This document shows positions 8,472-15,533 of a stretch of 22,011 nucleotides of DNA, one piece after another. The number at the start of each line of letters is the position of its first letter. Position 1 is the stretch's first letter. Where the stretch lies: contig CAJKJS010000004.1 of assembly GCA_905200265.1 (NCBI GenBank), forward strand, positions 1-22,011, given 5' to 3'. The translations under genes were made by a program, and so were the position numbers. The notes under the pieces were generated by a model. It did not search any database and was not told where the DNA came from. It saw only the letters and a program-made list of their open reading frames with translations. This DNA comes from an uncultured Oscillospiraceae bacterium (GTDB lineage Bacteria > Bacillota > Clostridia > Oscillospirales > Acutalibacteraceae).

Positions 8472-9489
8472 ACTGTTAGCGGTTTTTCTTATTTTACTTA
8501 CCTGCCTGCTTACATGTGGAGGATGTGGAAAAAGCGATACAAAAACGGTGCGGATCGGAATGGTCATCTATTCCCAGGATGATACCTTTATTGCAACAGT
8601 CACACAGGAAATGGAGCAGCTGGCAAGAGACTATGAAAACGAACACGACATGAAAATCAATTTGAATCTGGCCGATGGACAAAGCAACCAGACCATCCAG
8701 CTGGAACAAATTGACCGGTTTCTCGATAGCGGCTGTGATGTACTCTGCGTCAATATTGTAGATCGCACAGCGGCAGCCGTACTCATAGATAAAGCGGAAG
8801 CGATGGATGTCCCGGTCATATTCTTTAACCGTCAGCCTGTAAAAGAAGACTTGGAACGATGGGAAAAAGTTTACTATGTAGGGCCCAAAGGGGAAGAATC
8901 GGGCATTTATCAAGGGGAGATCCTTTTAGAAAAATGGCAAAAAGAGCAAAAAGAGGTGGATCGCAACGGGGATGGGATCTTACAATATGTAATGCTGGAA
9001 GGAGAGCCTGGCCATCAGGATACCCTTTTGCGGAGTGAATACGCCATAAAGCCCTTAACAGAAAACGGTGTGAAAGTAGAAAAGCTTATTAGTGGTACGG
9101 CTAACTGGAGCCGCGCCCAGGCTGCTTCGAAGATGAAGCAGTGGTATCAGGAATATGGGGACTCGATTGAAGCAGTCATTGCGAATAATGATGATATGGC
9201 GCTGGGGGCCATTGACGCCATGCAGGAAATGGAAGTGTCTCCACTGCCAATGGTCGTGGGCGTTGATGCGACAGTCCCAGCATTGTCGGCACTGAAACAA
9301 GGCACGATGGTAGGAACGGTGCAAAACGCTCCGGATATGCCGACTGTTTTGCTGCAACTATCGTTGGCGCTGGCTACAGGAAAGGAGATTCCCGAAGAGA
9401 TTCAGGTGCAGGATAGTCATTATATTTGGCTTCACTACCATAAAATCACGAGTGAAAATGTGGAAAGTGTGCTATCCTCGCGGCCGTAG
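8428..9489 (+). CDS. MglB-like galactose/glucose-binding lipoprotein, probable sensory receptor
   Basis: A 353-aa second MglB homologue in the sensor cassette. The signal sequence has a hydrophobic core (14-29) and ends LTCGGCGKSD. Cys33 or Cys30 could be lipidated, though the lipobox is atypical. The GGBP Ca loop DRNGDGILQ is intact (Asp178, Asn180, Asp182, Gln186, distal Glu248). All E. coli GGBP sugar contacts can be matched: Asp52, Phe54, Asn109, His196, Asp198, Arg202, Trp227, Asn254, Asp280 and Asn300. A glucose/galactose ligand is thus better supported here than for the transporter MglB. The start at 8428 has AAAGGAG 9 nt upstream; ATG 8419 abuts that site. It overlaps the previous gene by 44 nt in another frame. 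It may signal to the kinase or serve as an alternative receptor for MglAC. Confidence 0.85.
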   Translation: MNRKIRSCCSPSFLKLLAVFLILLTCLLTCGGCGKSDTKTVRIGMVIYSQDDTFIATVTQEMEQLARDYENEHDMKINLNLADGQSNQTIQLEQIDRFLDSGCDVLCVNIVDRTAAAVLIDKAEAMDVPVIFFNRQPVKEDLERWEKVYYVGPKGEESGIYQGEILLEKWQKEQKEVDRNGDGILQYVMLEGEPGHQDTLLRSEYAIKPLTENGVKVEKLISGTANWSRAQAASKMKQWYQEYGDSIEAVIANNDDMALGAIDAMQEMEVSPLPMVVGVDATVPALSALKQGTMVGTVQNAPDMPTVLLQLSLALATGKEIPEEIQVQDSHYIWLHYHKITSENVESVLSSRP

Positions 9490-9557
9490 GGATCATCTAA
9501 AAGAAAGGTGTAAAGAAAAGCGATTCTCGATGCAATTTGATTATGGCGGTTAACGGA

Positions 9558-9585
9558 TTTTCTCCGTACTTTCTTTTGGTATAAT
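9558..9585 (+). promoter_or_regulatory. promoter of spoVT (extended -10)
   Basis: A perfect TATAAT (9580-9585) preceded by TGG forms an extended -10. The -35 region is poor (TTTTCT at 9558-9563, 16 bp spacer), so the extended -10 probably carries recognition. The start of transcription would be near 9592. A promoter read by sporulation sigma factor SigG cannot be excluded, but the TATAAT box looks SigA-like. Confidence 0.6.
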
Positions 9586-9593
9586 CTGCATGT

Positions 9594-9643
9594 CTTTACA
9601 GATACTACACGTACCAGATACCTACATCTAAAATTCTGTAAAG
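9594..9643 (+). repeat. inverted repeat spanning the spoVT leader
   Basis: CTTTACAGA (9594-9602) is the perfect reverse complement of TCTGTAAAG (9635-9643), with 32 nt between. The left arm begins at about the predicted transcription start, and the right arm ends 5 nt before the GGAGG ribosome site at 9649-9653. Inside is a direct repeat of AGATAC at 9600-9605 and 9616-9621. It could be a 5' stem that stabilises the message or limits translation, or a protein-binding site. Which one is unknown. Confidence 0.5.
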
Positions 9644-9663
9644 TTAATGGAGGATGCTGATAT

Positions 9664-10209
9664 ATGAAAGCAACCGGTATTGTACGTCGCATGGATGATC
9701 TGGGCCGCGTGGTTATTCCCAAAGAAATTCGCCGCACGCTGCGGATTCGGGAAGGGGATTCGCTGGAAATTTACACCGAAGAAGGCGGCGGAGTGGTATT
9801 TCGCAAATATTCCCCTATGGGGGAAATGGAAGACCTGGCTGCCCGGTACAGCCGGATTTTGACCCAGATGACGGGGTTTTCGGCACTGGTGTGCGATCGA
9901 GACCGGGTGGTTGCCGTAGGGTCGGCCGCTTTGCGCCGTGTGTTTTTGGAAAAACCTCTTTCTAAAGAGCTGTCCCACTGCCTGTTCGAACGGGAGCTGT
10001 ATGCCGCCGGGAGGGATAGCCACGCCCTGCTGGTAGTAGAAGGGGAAAACCGGCCTGTACGGTGTTTGTGCCCCATTCTGTGTGCCGGAGATGTGATGGG
10101 AGGAGTGCTGCTGTTGCAGCCCTCTGAAACAACGTTGCCGGCCGGCGAAGCCGAACAGGCTCTAACTCGGGCGGCCGCCCGGTTTTTGGGCGCGCAGTTG
10201 GAGGAATAA
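9664..10209 (+). CDS. spoVT: stage V sporulation protein T (AbrB-family transcription factor)
   Basis: SpoVT is a DNA-binding regulator that adjusts SigG-dependent gene expression in the forespore and affects germination in Bacillus and clostridia. The 181-aa length is close to the about 178 aa of B. subtilis SpoVT. Residues 1-50 are a SpoVT/AbrB swapped-hairpin domain with the hallmark MKATGIVRRMDDLGRVVIPK and EIRRTLRIREGDSLEIY. The remainder is a GAF-like C-terminal domain (about 55-180), which separates SpoVT from short AbrB/Abh proteins. A GGAGG site lies 10 nt upstream of the ATG. It is transcribed alone, with its own promoter and a terminator-like hairpin before the rimP operon. Confidence 0.88.
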   Translation: MKATGIVRRMDDLGRVVIPKEIRRTLRIREGDSLEIYTEEGGGVVFRKYSPMGEMEDLAARYSRILTQMTGFSALVCDRDRVVAVGSAALRRVFLEKPLSKELSHCLFERELYAAGRDSHALLVVEGENRPVRCLCPILCAGDVMGGVLLLQPSETTLPAGEAEQALTRAAARFLGAQLEE

Positions 10210-10242
10210 GAAGCGAAAAGGCGCTTCCCAGCTGCTTTTTCG
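10210..10242 (+). terminator. probable terminator after spoVT
   Basis: Two overlapping hairpins are possible directly after the stop codon. GAAGCG (10210-10215) can pair with CGCTTC (10222-10227), followed by a T-run at 10236-10240. Alternatively CGAAAAGGCG (10214-10223) can pair with TGCTTTTTCG (10233-10242) with two G-U pairs. Either would end spoVT transcription before the rimP promoter. Confidence 0.5.
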
Positions 10243-10254
10243 TCGATTTGCTAC

Positions 10255-10283
10255 TTGCATTGGTATAAAGAATGTGGTATAGT
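10255..10283 (+). promoter_or_regulatory. promoter of the rimP-nusA-infB operon
   Basis: TTGCAT (10255-10260), a 17-bp spacer, and TATAGT (10278-10283) with an upstream TG (extended -10). This is among the best promoter matches in the window. The expected start is near 10290, giving a leader of about 70 nt. Confidence 0.8.
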
Positions 10284-10308
10284 GATACAGATGTATACGA
10301 TGAGGATG

Positions 10309-10339
10309 AAAGAGTGGGGCGACCCGCTCTTTTGCTTTG
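10309..10339 (+). promoter_or_regulatory. rimP-operon leader hairpin, candidate transcription attenuator
   Basis: AAAGAGTGGG (10309-10318) pairs with CCCGCTCTTT (10323-10332) around a GCGA loop, which is a GNRA tetraloop. The 10-bp stem is followed by an interrupted T-run, TTTTGCTTTG, counting the last stem bases. This is the form of a weak intrinsic terminator between the promoter and the first gene. In B. subtilis the rimP(ylxS)-nusA operon is known to be autoregulated through a NusA-dependent terminator in its leader. The same role here is inferred. Confidence 0.6.
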
Positions 10340-10361
10340 TATGAAGAGGTGAAAAGGAAGA

Positions 10362-10874
10362 ATGGCGGATAAAAAGAACAACCGGAAAAAGGGCGGCAAT
10401 ACGGTCGCACAGGTTTGGGAACTGGCAAAACCCCTGGCCGAAGAATTGGGCCTTACATTGTGGGATGTACGCTTTGTAAAAGAAGGTGCCCAGTGGTATC
10501 TGCGGATCTTTATTGATAAAGAAGGCGGGGTGGGGATTGACGACTGTGTGGCCATGTCCCACGCGATTGACAAACCGTTAGATGAACTCGATCCCATCAG
10601 TCAGGCGTACTGCCTGGAAGTATGTTCCCCCGGTATTGACCGCGAACTGGTCCGGCCGGAACATTTTGAAGCCTTTATGGGGGCGCCGGTGCGGGTTCGG
10701 CTGATCCGCCCCATGGAAGATGGCACCCGGGAATTTTTGGGGCTTCTGCTGGAATACGGCGAAGACCGTTCATTGGTACTGGCTTTGAGCGAGGACGAGA
10801 GCGTGACCATTGGACCAAAGGAATATTCTTCCGTGCACCTTTCGGAAGAAGACATGACAGGAGAGGATGAGTGA
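10362..10874 (+). CDS. rimP: ribosome maturation factor RimP
   Basis: RimP assists maturation of the 30S ribosomal subunit in the cytoplasm. The 170-aa product starts with a short basic tail (KKNNRKKGG) and then shows the typical core: ELGLTLWDVRFVKEGAQWYLRIFIDK split across the first strands, GIDDCVAMSHAID, and YCLEVCSPGIDREL. An SH3-like C-terminal domain begins at about residue 100 (VRVRLIRPMEDG) and an acidic tail ends the protein. Length is slightly above the usual 150-160 aa because of the two tails. An AAAAGGAAG ribosome site precedes the ATG closely. It is the first gene of the operon, and its stop lies 2 nt before the preferred nusA start. Confidence 0.93.
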   Translation: MADKKNNRKKGGNTVAQVWELAKPLAEELGLTLWDVRFVKEGAQWYLRIFIDKEGGVGIDDCVAMSHAIDKPLDELDPISQAYCLEVCSPGIDRELVRPEHFEAFMGAPVRVRLIRPMEDGTREFLGLLLEYGEDRSLVLALSEDESVTIGPKEYSSVHLSEEDMTGEDE

Positions 10875-10876
10875 TC

Positions 10877-11929
10877 ATGGCCAACGAAATTTTCGAAGCA
10901 CTGCATATTCTGGAAAAAGAGCGGGGCATCCCGGTGGATTTCATGGTGGATAAGATCCGCAAAGCCATTCAGACTGCCTGCAAAAATAACTACAACAATG
11001 AAGATGTTGTCGTAAACGTAGACGAAATGCACGACCGGTTCCTGGTTTATCTGCGCAAAACCGTCGTAGATGACCTGCTTGATCCCGGCAACGAGATCTT
11101 GTTGGAAAAAGCCAGAGAGATCGACCCCACGGCGCAGCTGGATGACGTGGTCAATGTACAGCTGGACACGAAACAGTTTGGGCGCATTGCCGCTCAGACG
11201 GCCCGGAATATCATTCGTCAGGGGATTCGTGACGGCGAACGCGGCCAAATGCTCCAGGAATTCCAGAGTAAACACCAGGAACTGGTAACCGCCACCGTAG
11301 AACGGGTAGATCCCCGCACCGGCGCGGCTACGCTGAAAATCGGCAAAAGCGAAGCACTGCTTACCCGCAATGAACAGGTGGGAACGGATGACCTCCATGA
11401 AGGGGATCTGATTAAGGTATACGTAGTTGACGTAAAAGAAACCGAACGCGGACCGCGGGCGATTATTTCCCGTACCCATCCGGATTTGGTCAAGCGCCTG
11501 TTTGAAACGGAAGTGCCCGAAATTTACGACGGTACGGTGGAAATTAAAGCGGTTTCCCGAGAAGCAGGTTCCCGTACCAAACTGGCGGTGCTCAGCCACA
11601 ACCCCGATGTTGACGCGGTTGGGGCCTGTATCGGGGCCCGGGGCGCTCGGGTTTCGACCATTGTCAATGAACTGGGCGGCGAAAAGATCGACATTGTCGA
11701 ATACAGCGAAGATCCCCAGAAATTTATCGCTTCGGCCCTTTCTCCGGCGCAGGTACTGTCGGTGGAACCGGCGGAAGACGGTTCACATGCCTGCCGGGTA
11801 ACCGTGCCCGACAATCAGCTGTCCCTGGCCATTGGCAATAAAGGGCAGAACGCCCGTCTGGCGGCTCGCCTGACCGGGTGGAAAATCGACATTAAGCCGG
11901 AAAGCGGCTTTTATGGCGAAAACGAATAA
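10877..11929 (+). CDS. nusA: transcription termination/antitermination factor NusA
   Basis: NusA binds RNA polymerase and nascent RNA and modulates pausing and intrinsic termination. The 350-aa product has an N-terminal RNAP-binding domain (about 1-125, beginning MANEIFEALHILEKERG), an S1 domain (about 130-198, ELVTATVERVDPRTGAA), and two KH domains with GxxG loops in CIGARGARVS and AIGNKGQNARLA. It ends soon after KH2 and lacks the acidic repeats of proteobacterial NusA, as is normal for Gram-positive forms. ATG 10877 is preferred, with GAGGAT upstream and the family-like N-terminus. A GTG at 10871, overlapping the rimP stop, is the alternative. Its own leader hairpin may make it autoregulatory. 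Confidence 0.95.
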   Translation: MANEIFEALHILEKERGIPVDFMVDKIRKAIQTACKNNYNNEDVVVNVDEMHDRFLVYLRKTVVDDLLDPGNEILLEKAREIDPTAQLDDVVNVQLDTKQFGRIAAQTARNIIRQGIRDGERGQMLQEFQSKHQELVTATVERVDPRTGAATLKIGKSEALLTRNEQVGTDDLHEGDLIKVYVVDVKETERGPRAIISRTHPDLVKRLFETEVPEIYDGTVEIKAVSREAGSRTKLAVLSHNPDVDAVGACIGARGARVSTIVNELGGEKIDIVEYSEDPQKFIASALSPAQVLSVEPAEDGSHACRVTVPDNQLSLAIGNKGQNARLAARLTGWKIDIKPESGFYGENE

Positions 11930-11987
11930 GATATCCGCGGGATAAAACCCGTTTATAAAGGAACAGCCGGAAAGGAGGCAGATCGGG

Positions 11988-12272
11988 ATGCGCCCGAAAA
12001 AAATCCCCATGCGTATGTGTATCGGATGCGGGGAAATGAAACCGAAAAAAGAACTGGTGCGGGTGGTAAAAGCACCGTCAAACGGTGAACAGGAAGGGGA
12101 AATTTCCCTGGACCTGACTGGACGGAAGCCCGGGCGGGGCGCCTATGTCTGCCGCAATGTGGAATGCCTGAAATTGGCCCGCAAAGCCCGCCGACTGGAA
12201 AAAGCCTTTTCCTGCCGGATACCGGATGAGGTGTATGAGAAACTGGAAGGGGAGATGAGCGGCAATGAATGA
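11988..12272 (+). CDS. rnpM: YlxR/RnpM family RNA-binding protein (RNase P modulator)
   Basis: A 94-aa protein of the YlxR (DUF448) family. In B. subtilis this protein was renamed RnpM after it was found to bind RNase P RNA and modulate its activity. Seen here: RMCIGCGEMKPKKELVRVV near the N-terminus and GRKPGRGAYVCRNVECL in the middle. Together these carry the family cysteines and the basic RNA-binding surface. A strong AAAGGAGG site precedes the ATG, with a small CGGGATAAAACCCG hairpin in the 58-nt gap after nusA. Its last 8 nt overlap the next gene. Confidence 0.9.
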   Translation: MRPKKIPMRMCIGCGEMKPKKELVRVVKAPSNGEQEGEISLDLTGRKPGRGAYVCRNVECLKLARKARRLEKAFSCRIPDEVYEKLEGEMSGNE

Positions 12273-12564
12273 TAGGCTGCTGTCTATGTTGGGCATTGCC
12301 CGCAAGGCAGGCAAGCTGGTTTTCGGAAGAGACCGCGCAGCGGAAGCGATTGCGCAAAAGCAGGCAAAACTGCTGATTTGCAGCGAAGATCTTTCCCCGA
12401 AATCCAAAAAAGAAATGCAGTTTCTCTGCGAAAAAGCAGAGGTGCCGTTTATGCAGGTGGCGTACACCATGGCACAGCTCAGTGCCGCGACCGGCGCCCG
12501 CGCCGGCATTTACGTCTTGATTGACGAAGGATTTGCCGGGGCGCTGAAGGCCCTGCAACCGTAA
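12265..12564 (+). CDS. ylxQ: L7Ae/L30e-family kink-turn RNA-binding protein YlxQ
   Basis: A 99-aa single-domain L7Ae/L30e-fold protein. Its B. subtilis counterpart YlxQ binds kink-turn RNA; its cellular role is unsettled. Family marks are LLSMLGIARKAGKLVFG at the N-terminus, KLLICSEDLSPKSKKEM in the second strand/helix, and the late hydrophobic stretch GARAGIYVLIDEGFA. The start lies inside the end of rnpM (8-nt overlap) with an AGGGGAG site, so translation is probably coupled. Its place between rnpM and infB is the standard Firmicutes order. Confidence 0.9.
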   Translation: MNDRLLSMLGIARKAGKLVFGRDRAAEAIAQKQAKLLICSEDLSPKSKKEMQFLCEKAEVPFMQVAYTMAQLSAATGARAGIYVLIDEGFAGALKALQP

Positions 12565-12598
12565 GGTGTTGGAACCAGAAAGGGTGGGATATAGTTTT

Positions 12599-15043
12599 AT
12601 GATGATTAAATACCGGGTAACCGATGTGGCCAAGGATTTGCAGATTTCCAATAAGGCTGTCATCGAAGCCATTGAAAAATACTGTGGGGAAACCAAAAAA
12701 GCCATGACGGCTCTGAATGAACAGGAACTGGATATTGTGCTGGAAACGTTTACCCAGGGGAAAAGCGTAAAATCGCTGGATGCCTTCTTTGCCGATAACG
12801 GCCAAAATGAAACGTCTGCGGAACCGGAAGCAGAAGCAGCACCGGCTCAGGCGAAACCGGCAGCCCCGGCGGCTGACGCCCGTAAAAAAGCGGATGAGAA
12901 AGCAGCTCCGGCGAAAAACAACCGTTCCGGCCAGGACCGCCGTCAGAATGCGGACCGTGCCCGTGCGCCCCGCAGCAAGGAAGAACCGCGTGCCGCTCGT
13001 CCGGCCCGTCAGCCGCAGCCCGCTGCCAGCAAACAGCAGCCGGCGCAGGTTGTACAGGAAGAAAATAACCGTCCTACGACCCGTTTGGTAGACACCCGCT
13101 CTTCGCAGGTGGATGTGGAACGGTATAACGAAAAATATGACCGCCTGGCTTCGGAAAAAATCCGTACGGACAACACCGTACAGAAGCAGAAGCTCAACCA
13201 GCGCTCTCAGCGCCGTGGAAAGCCCCGCAACAGCCGTAAGGAAACCGAAGCCGAACGTTTGCGCCGGATTGCCATGGAACGGAAAGCCAAACCGCTTACG
13301 ATTACGGTTCCCGATGAAATCGTTGTATCCGAACTGGCTTCCCGTTTGAAAGCTACGGTGGGCGAAGTCATTAAAAAGTTGATGCTCATGGGCGTGATGG
13401 CCGGGATCAACGATGTCATCGATTTTGATACCGCGTATCTGGTAGCCGAAGAATTCCACGCCAAGGTGGAAAAAGAAGTGGTGGTTACCATTGAAGAACG
13501 CATCATTGACGACAGCGAAGACGACGATGCCAACTTGCAGCCCCGTGACCCTGTTGTGGTGGTTATGGGCCACGTTGACCACGGTAAAACCAGTTTGCTC
13601 GACGCCATTCGTCACACCCACGTAACGACCGGTGAAGCCGGCGGCATCACCCAGCATATCGGTGCTTCGCGGGTGAAGGTAGGCGACCGGAACATCACGT
13701 TCCTGGATACCCCCGGTCATGCCGCTTTTACCACCATGCGTGCCCGTGGCGCCCAGGTTACGGATATCGCTGTTCTGGTAGTCGCTGCTGATGACGGCAT
13801 CATGCCCCAGACGGTCGAAGCCATTAACCACGCGAAAGCCGCCGGTGTTTCGATTATCGTAGCCATTAACAAGATGGATAAACCCAGCGCTAACCCGGAC
13901 ATTGTCAAGCAACAGCTCACGGAATATGAACTGGTGCCGGAAGAATGGGGCGGCGATACGCCTTGTATCCCGGTTTCGGCTCTGAGCCATATGGGGATTG
14001 ACGACCTGCTGGAAATGATCCTGCTGGTGGCCGATATGAAAGAACTCAAAGCAAACCCGGACCGTGCGGCTCGCGGAACGGTTATTGAAGCACGGTTGGA
14101 TAAAGGCCGTGGCCCCATTGCAACAGTACTGGTGCAGAATGGTACCTTGCATACGGGTGATATTATTGTGGCCGGTACCACGGTAGGCCGTGTGCGTGCC
14201 ATGACGGATGACCGCGGCCGGAAAGTAAAAACGGCCGGGCCGTCGATCCCGGTGGAAATCACCGGCCTGAATGACGTACCCGTGGGCGGCGATACGCTCA
14301 ACGCCGTATCGGATGAACGTTTGGCCCGTGAACTGGTGGAACAGCGGATCACCGAACAGAAAGAAGCCGCTTTCAATGCACAGACGAAAGTCACGCTGGA
14401 TAATCTGTTTGATCAGATGCAGCAGGGCGAAATGAAGGAACTGAAAGTGATCGTGAAAGCTGACGTGCAGGGTTCTGTGGAGGCGGTGCGTCAGTCTCTG
14501 GAAAAACTCAGCAACCAGGAAGTGCGGGTGCACGTCATCCATGGGGCAGTCGGTGCCATCAGCGAAAGCGATATCATGCTTGCCAACGCCAGTAATGCCA
14601 TTGTGGTAGGCTTTAACGTACGCCCCGACCCGGTGGCCGAAGAAAACGCCAAGCGCGACGGCGTGGATATGCGCTTGTACCGGATTATCTATGACTGCAT
14701 TGAAGAAATTCAGTCCGCTATGAAGGGTATGTTGGCACCCAAATTCCGCGAAGTGGAACTGGGCCGCGCCGAATGCCGGGAAGTATACCATATCAGCAGT
14801 GTGGGTACGGTTATCGGTTCGCACATTACCAGCGGCAAGATTACCCGCAACGCCCAGGTGCGTGTGGTACGTGACGGGATTATTGTGGCCGATGACAAAG
14901 TGGCATCGCTGCGCCGGTTTAAGGATGACGTGAAGGAAGTAGCGGAAGGCTACGATTGCGGCATCTGTCTGGAGCGTTTCAGCGATATTAAGGAAGGCGA
15001 CCGTTTGGAAGCCTATATGATGGAAGAATACCGCGAAGACTGA
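12599..15043 (+). CDS. infB: translation initiation factor IF-2
   Basis: IF-2 is the GTPase that positions fMet-tRNA on the 30S subunit and drives subunit joining. The product is 814 aa from ATG 12599. An IF2_N domain (MMIKYRVTDVAKDL onward, about 1-55) is followed by a long Ala/Pro/Lys/Arg/Gln-rich linker to about residue 210 and a second IF2_N-like segment. The G domain has GHVDHGKT (324-331), DTPGHAAF (370-377) and NKMDKP (424-429), all intact. Domains II-IV follow. The ATG start has AAGGGTGGG 10 nt upstream and the conserved N-terminus. GTG 12566 and TTG 12569 would add residues unlike the family. ATG 12602 is a near-equal alternative. Confidence 0.95.
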   Translation: MMIKYRVTDVAKDLQISNKAVIEAIEKYCGETKKAMTALNEQELDIVLETFTQGKSVKSLDAFFADNGQNETSAEPEAEAAPAQAKPAAPAADARKKADEKAAPAKNNRSGQDRRQNADRARAPRSKEEPRAARPARQPQPAASKQQPAQVVQEENNRPTTRLVDTRSSQVDVERYNEKYDRLASEKIRTDNTVQKQKLNQRSQRRGKPRNSRKETEAERLRRIAMERKAKPLTITVPDEIVVSELASRLKATVGEVIKKLMLMGVMAGINDVIDFDTAYLVAEEFHAKVEKEVVVTIEERIIDDSEDDDANLQPRDPVVVVMGHVDHGKTSLLDAIRHTHVTTGEAGGITQHIGASRVKVGDRNITFLDTPGHAAFTTMRARGAQVTDIAVLVVAADDGIMPQTVEAINHAKAAGVSIIVAINKMDKPSANPDIVKQQLTEYELVPEEWGGDTPCIPVSALSHMGIDDLLEMILLVADMKELKANPDRAARGTVIEARLDKGRGPIATVLVQNGTLHTGDIIVAGTTVGRVRAMTDDRGRKVKTAGPSIPVEITGLNDVPVGGDTLNAVSDERLARELVEQRITEQKEAAFNAQTKVTLDNLFDQMQQGEMKELKVIVKADVQGSVEAVRQSLEKLSNQEVRVHVIHGAVGAISESDIMLANASNAIVVGFNVRPDPVAEENAKRDGVDMRLYRIIYDCIEEIQSAMKGMLAPKFREVELGRAECREVYHISSVGTVIGSHITSGKITRNAQVRVVRDGIIVADDKVASLRRFKDDVKEVAEGYDCGICLERFSDIKEGDRLEAYMMEEYRED

Positions 15044-15059
15044 GCCCTTTAGAAAAAGA

Positions 15060-15120
15060 GCCAAACAGTTTTCCGGTTGGCACAAGCGGGCCGCCCCTGA
15101 TGGCAGGGAGCGGCCCCTTT
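15060..15120 (+). other. strong intercistronic hairpins between infB and rbfA
   Basis: A small stem GCCAA/TTGGC (15060-15081) is followed by a long GC-rich one. In the latter, GGGCCGC (15088-15094) pairs with GCGGCCC (15110-15116), and CCCTG/CAGGG extends it around an ATGG loop with one bulged A. Only CTTT follows, so complete termination is unlikely. Likely roles are partial termination, an RNA processing site or protection of a 3' end. rbfA has no visible promoter of its own and starts from a strong ribosome site. Confidence 0.6.
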
Positions 15121-15152
15121 GCAAAAAGAAACAAATGTAAGGAGGCATTACT

Positions 15153-15533
15153 ATGGCCGGATACCGAATGGGACGAACCACGGAAGATATTAAACGTGAA
15201 CTGACTGCCATTTTTCGGGAACTGAAAGATCCCCGGATTCAGGGTATGATTAGCATTGTACGGGTGGATGTAACCAACGATCTGTCGTATTGCACCGTCT
15301 ATGTCAGTGCAATGGAGGGGATGGACGCTTGTAAACAGGCCGTGACGGGGCTGAAAAATGCCGCCGGGTTTATTCGCCGGGAATTGGGGCACCGTTTGTC
15401 CCTGCGTCATGTGCCTCAGTTGATTTTTAAAGCCACCGATTCCATTGAATACGGGGCGCATATTTCGAAGATGCTGCACGATTTGCATGACGAACGGCCC
15501 GCTGTGGCGAGCGAAGAAGAGGAAAATGCATGA
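15153..15533 (+). CDS. rbfA: 30S ribosome-binding factor RbfA
   Basis: RbfA acts late in 30S subunit assembly, near the 16S rRNA 5' helix, and is linked to cold adaptation. The 126-aa product is a single KH-like domain with the expected features: N-terminal RMGRTTEDIKRELTAIFREL, the LKDPRIQGMISIVRVDVTND segment, the central ALVYVS-type strand here CTVYVSA, and the C-terminal LSLRHVPQLIFKATDSIEYG. AAGGAGG lies 8 nt before the ATG, one of the strongest ribosome sites in the operon. Its stop overlaps the start of nrnA by 4 nt (ATGA). Confidence 0.94.
   Translation: MAGYRMGRTTEDIKRELTAIFRELKDPRIQGMISIVRVDVTNDLSYCTVYVSAMEGMDACKQAVTGLKNAAGFIRRELGHRLSLRHVPQLIFKATDSIEYGAHISKMLHDLHDERPAVASEEEENA

Noticed and set aside
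12479..15211. 910-codon open frame on the minus strand opposite infB
   Set aside because: It is a shadow of infB codon bias: the translation is rich in His, Phe and Arg with no recognisable domain, and infB itself is intact and conserved.
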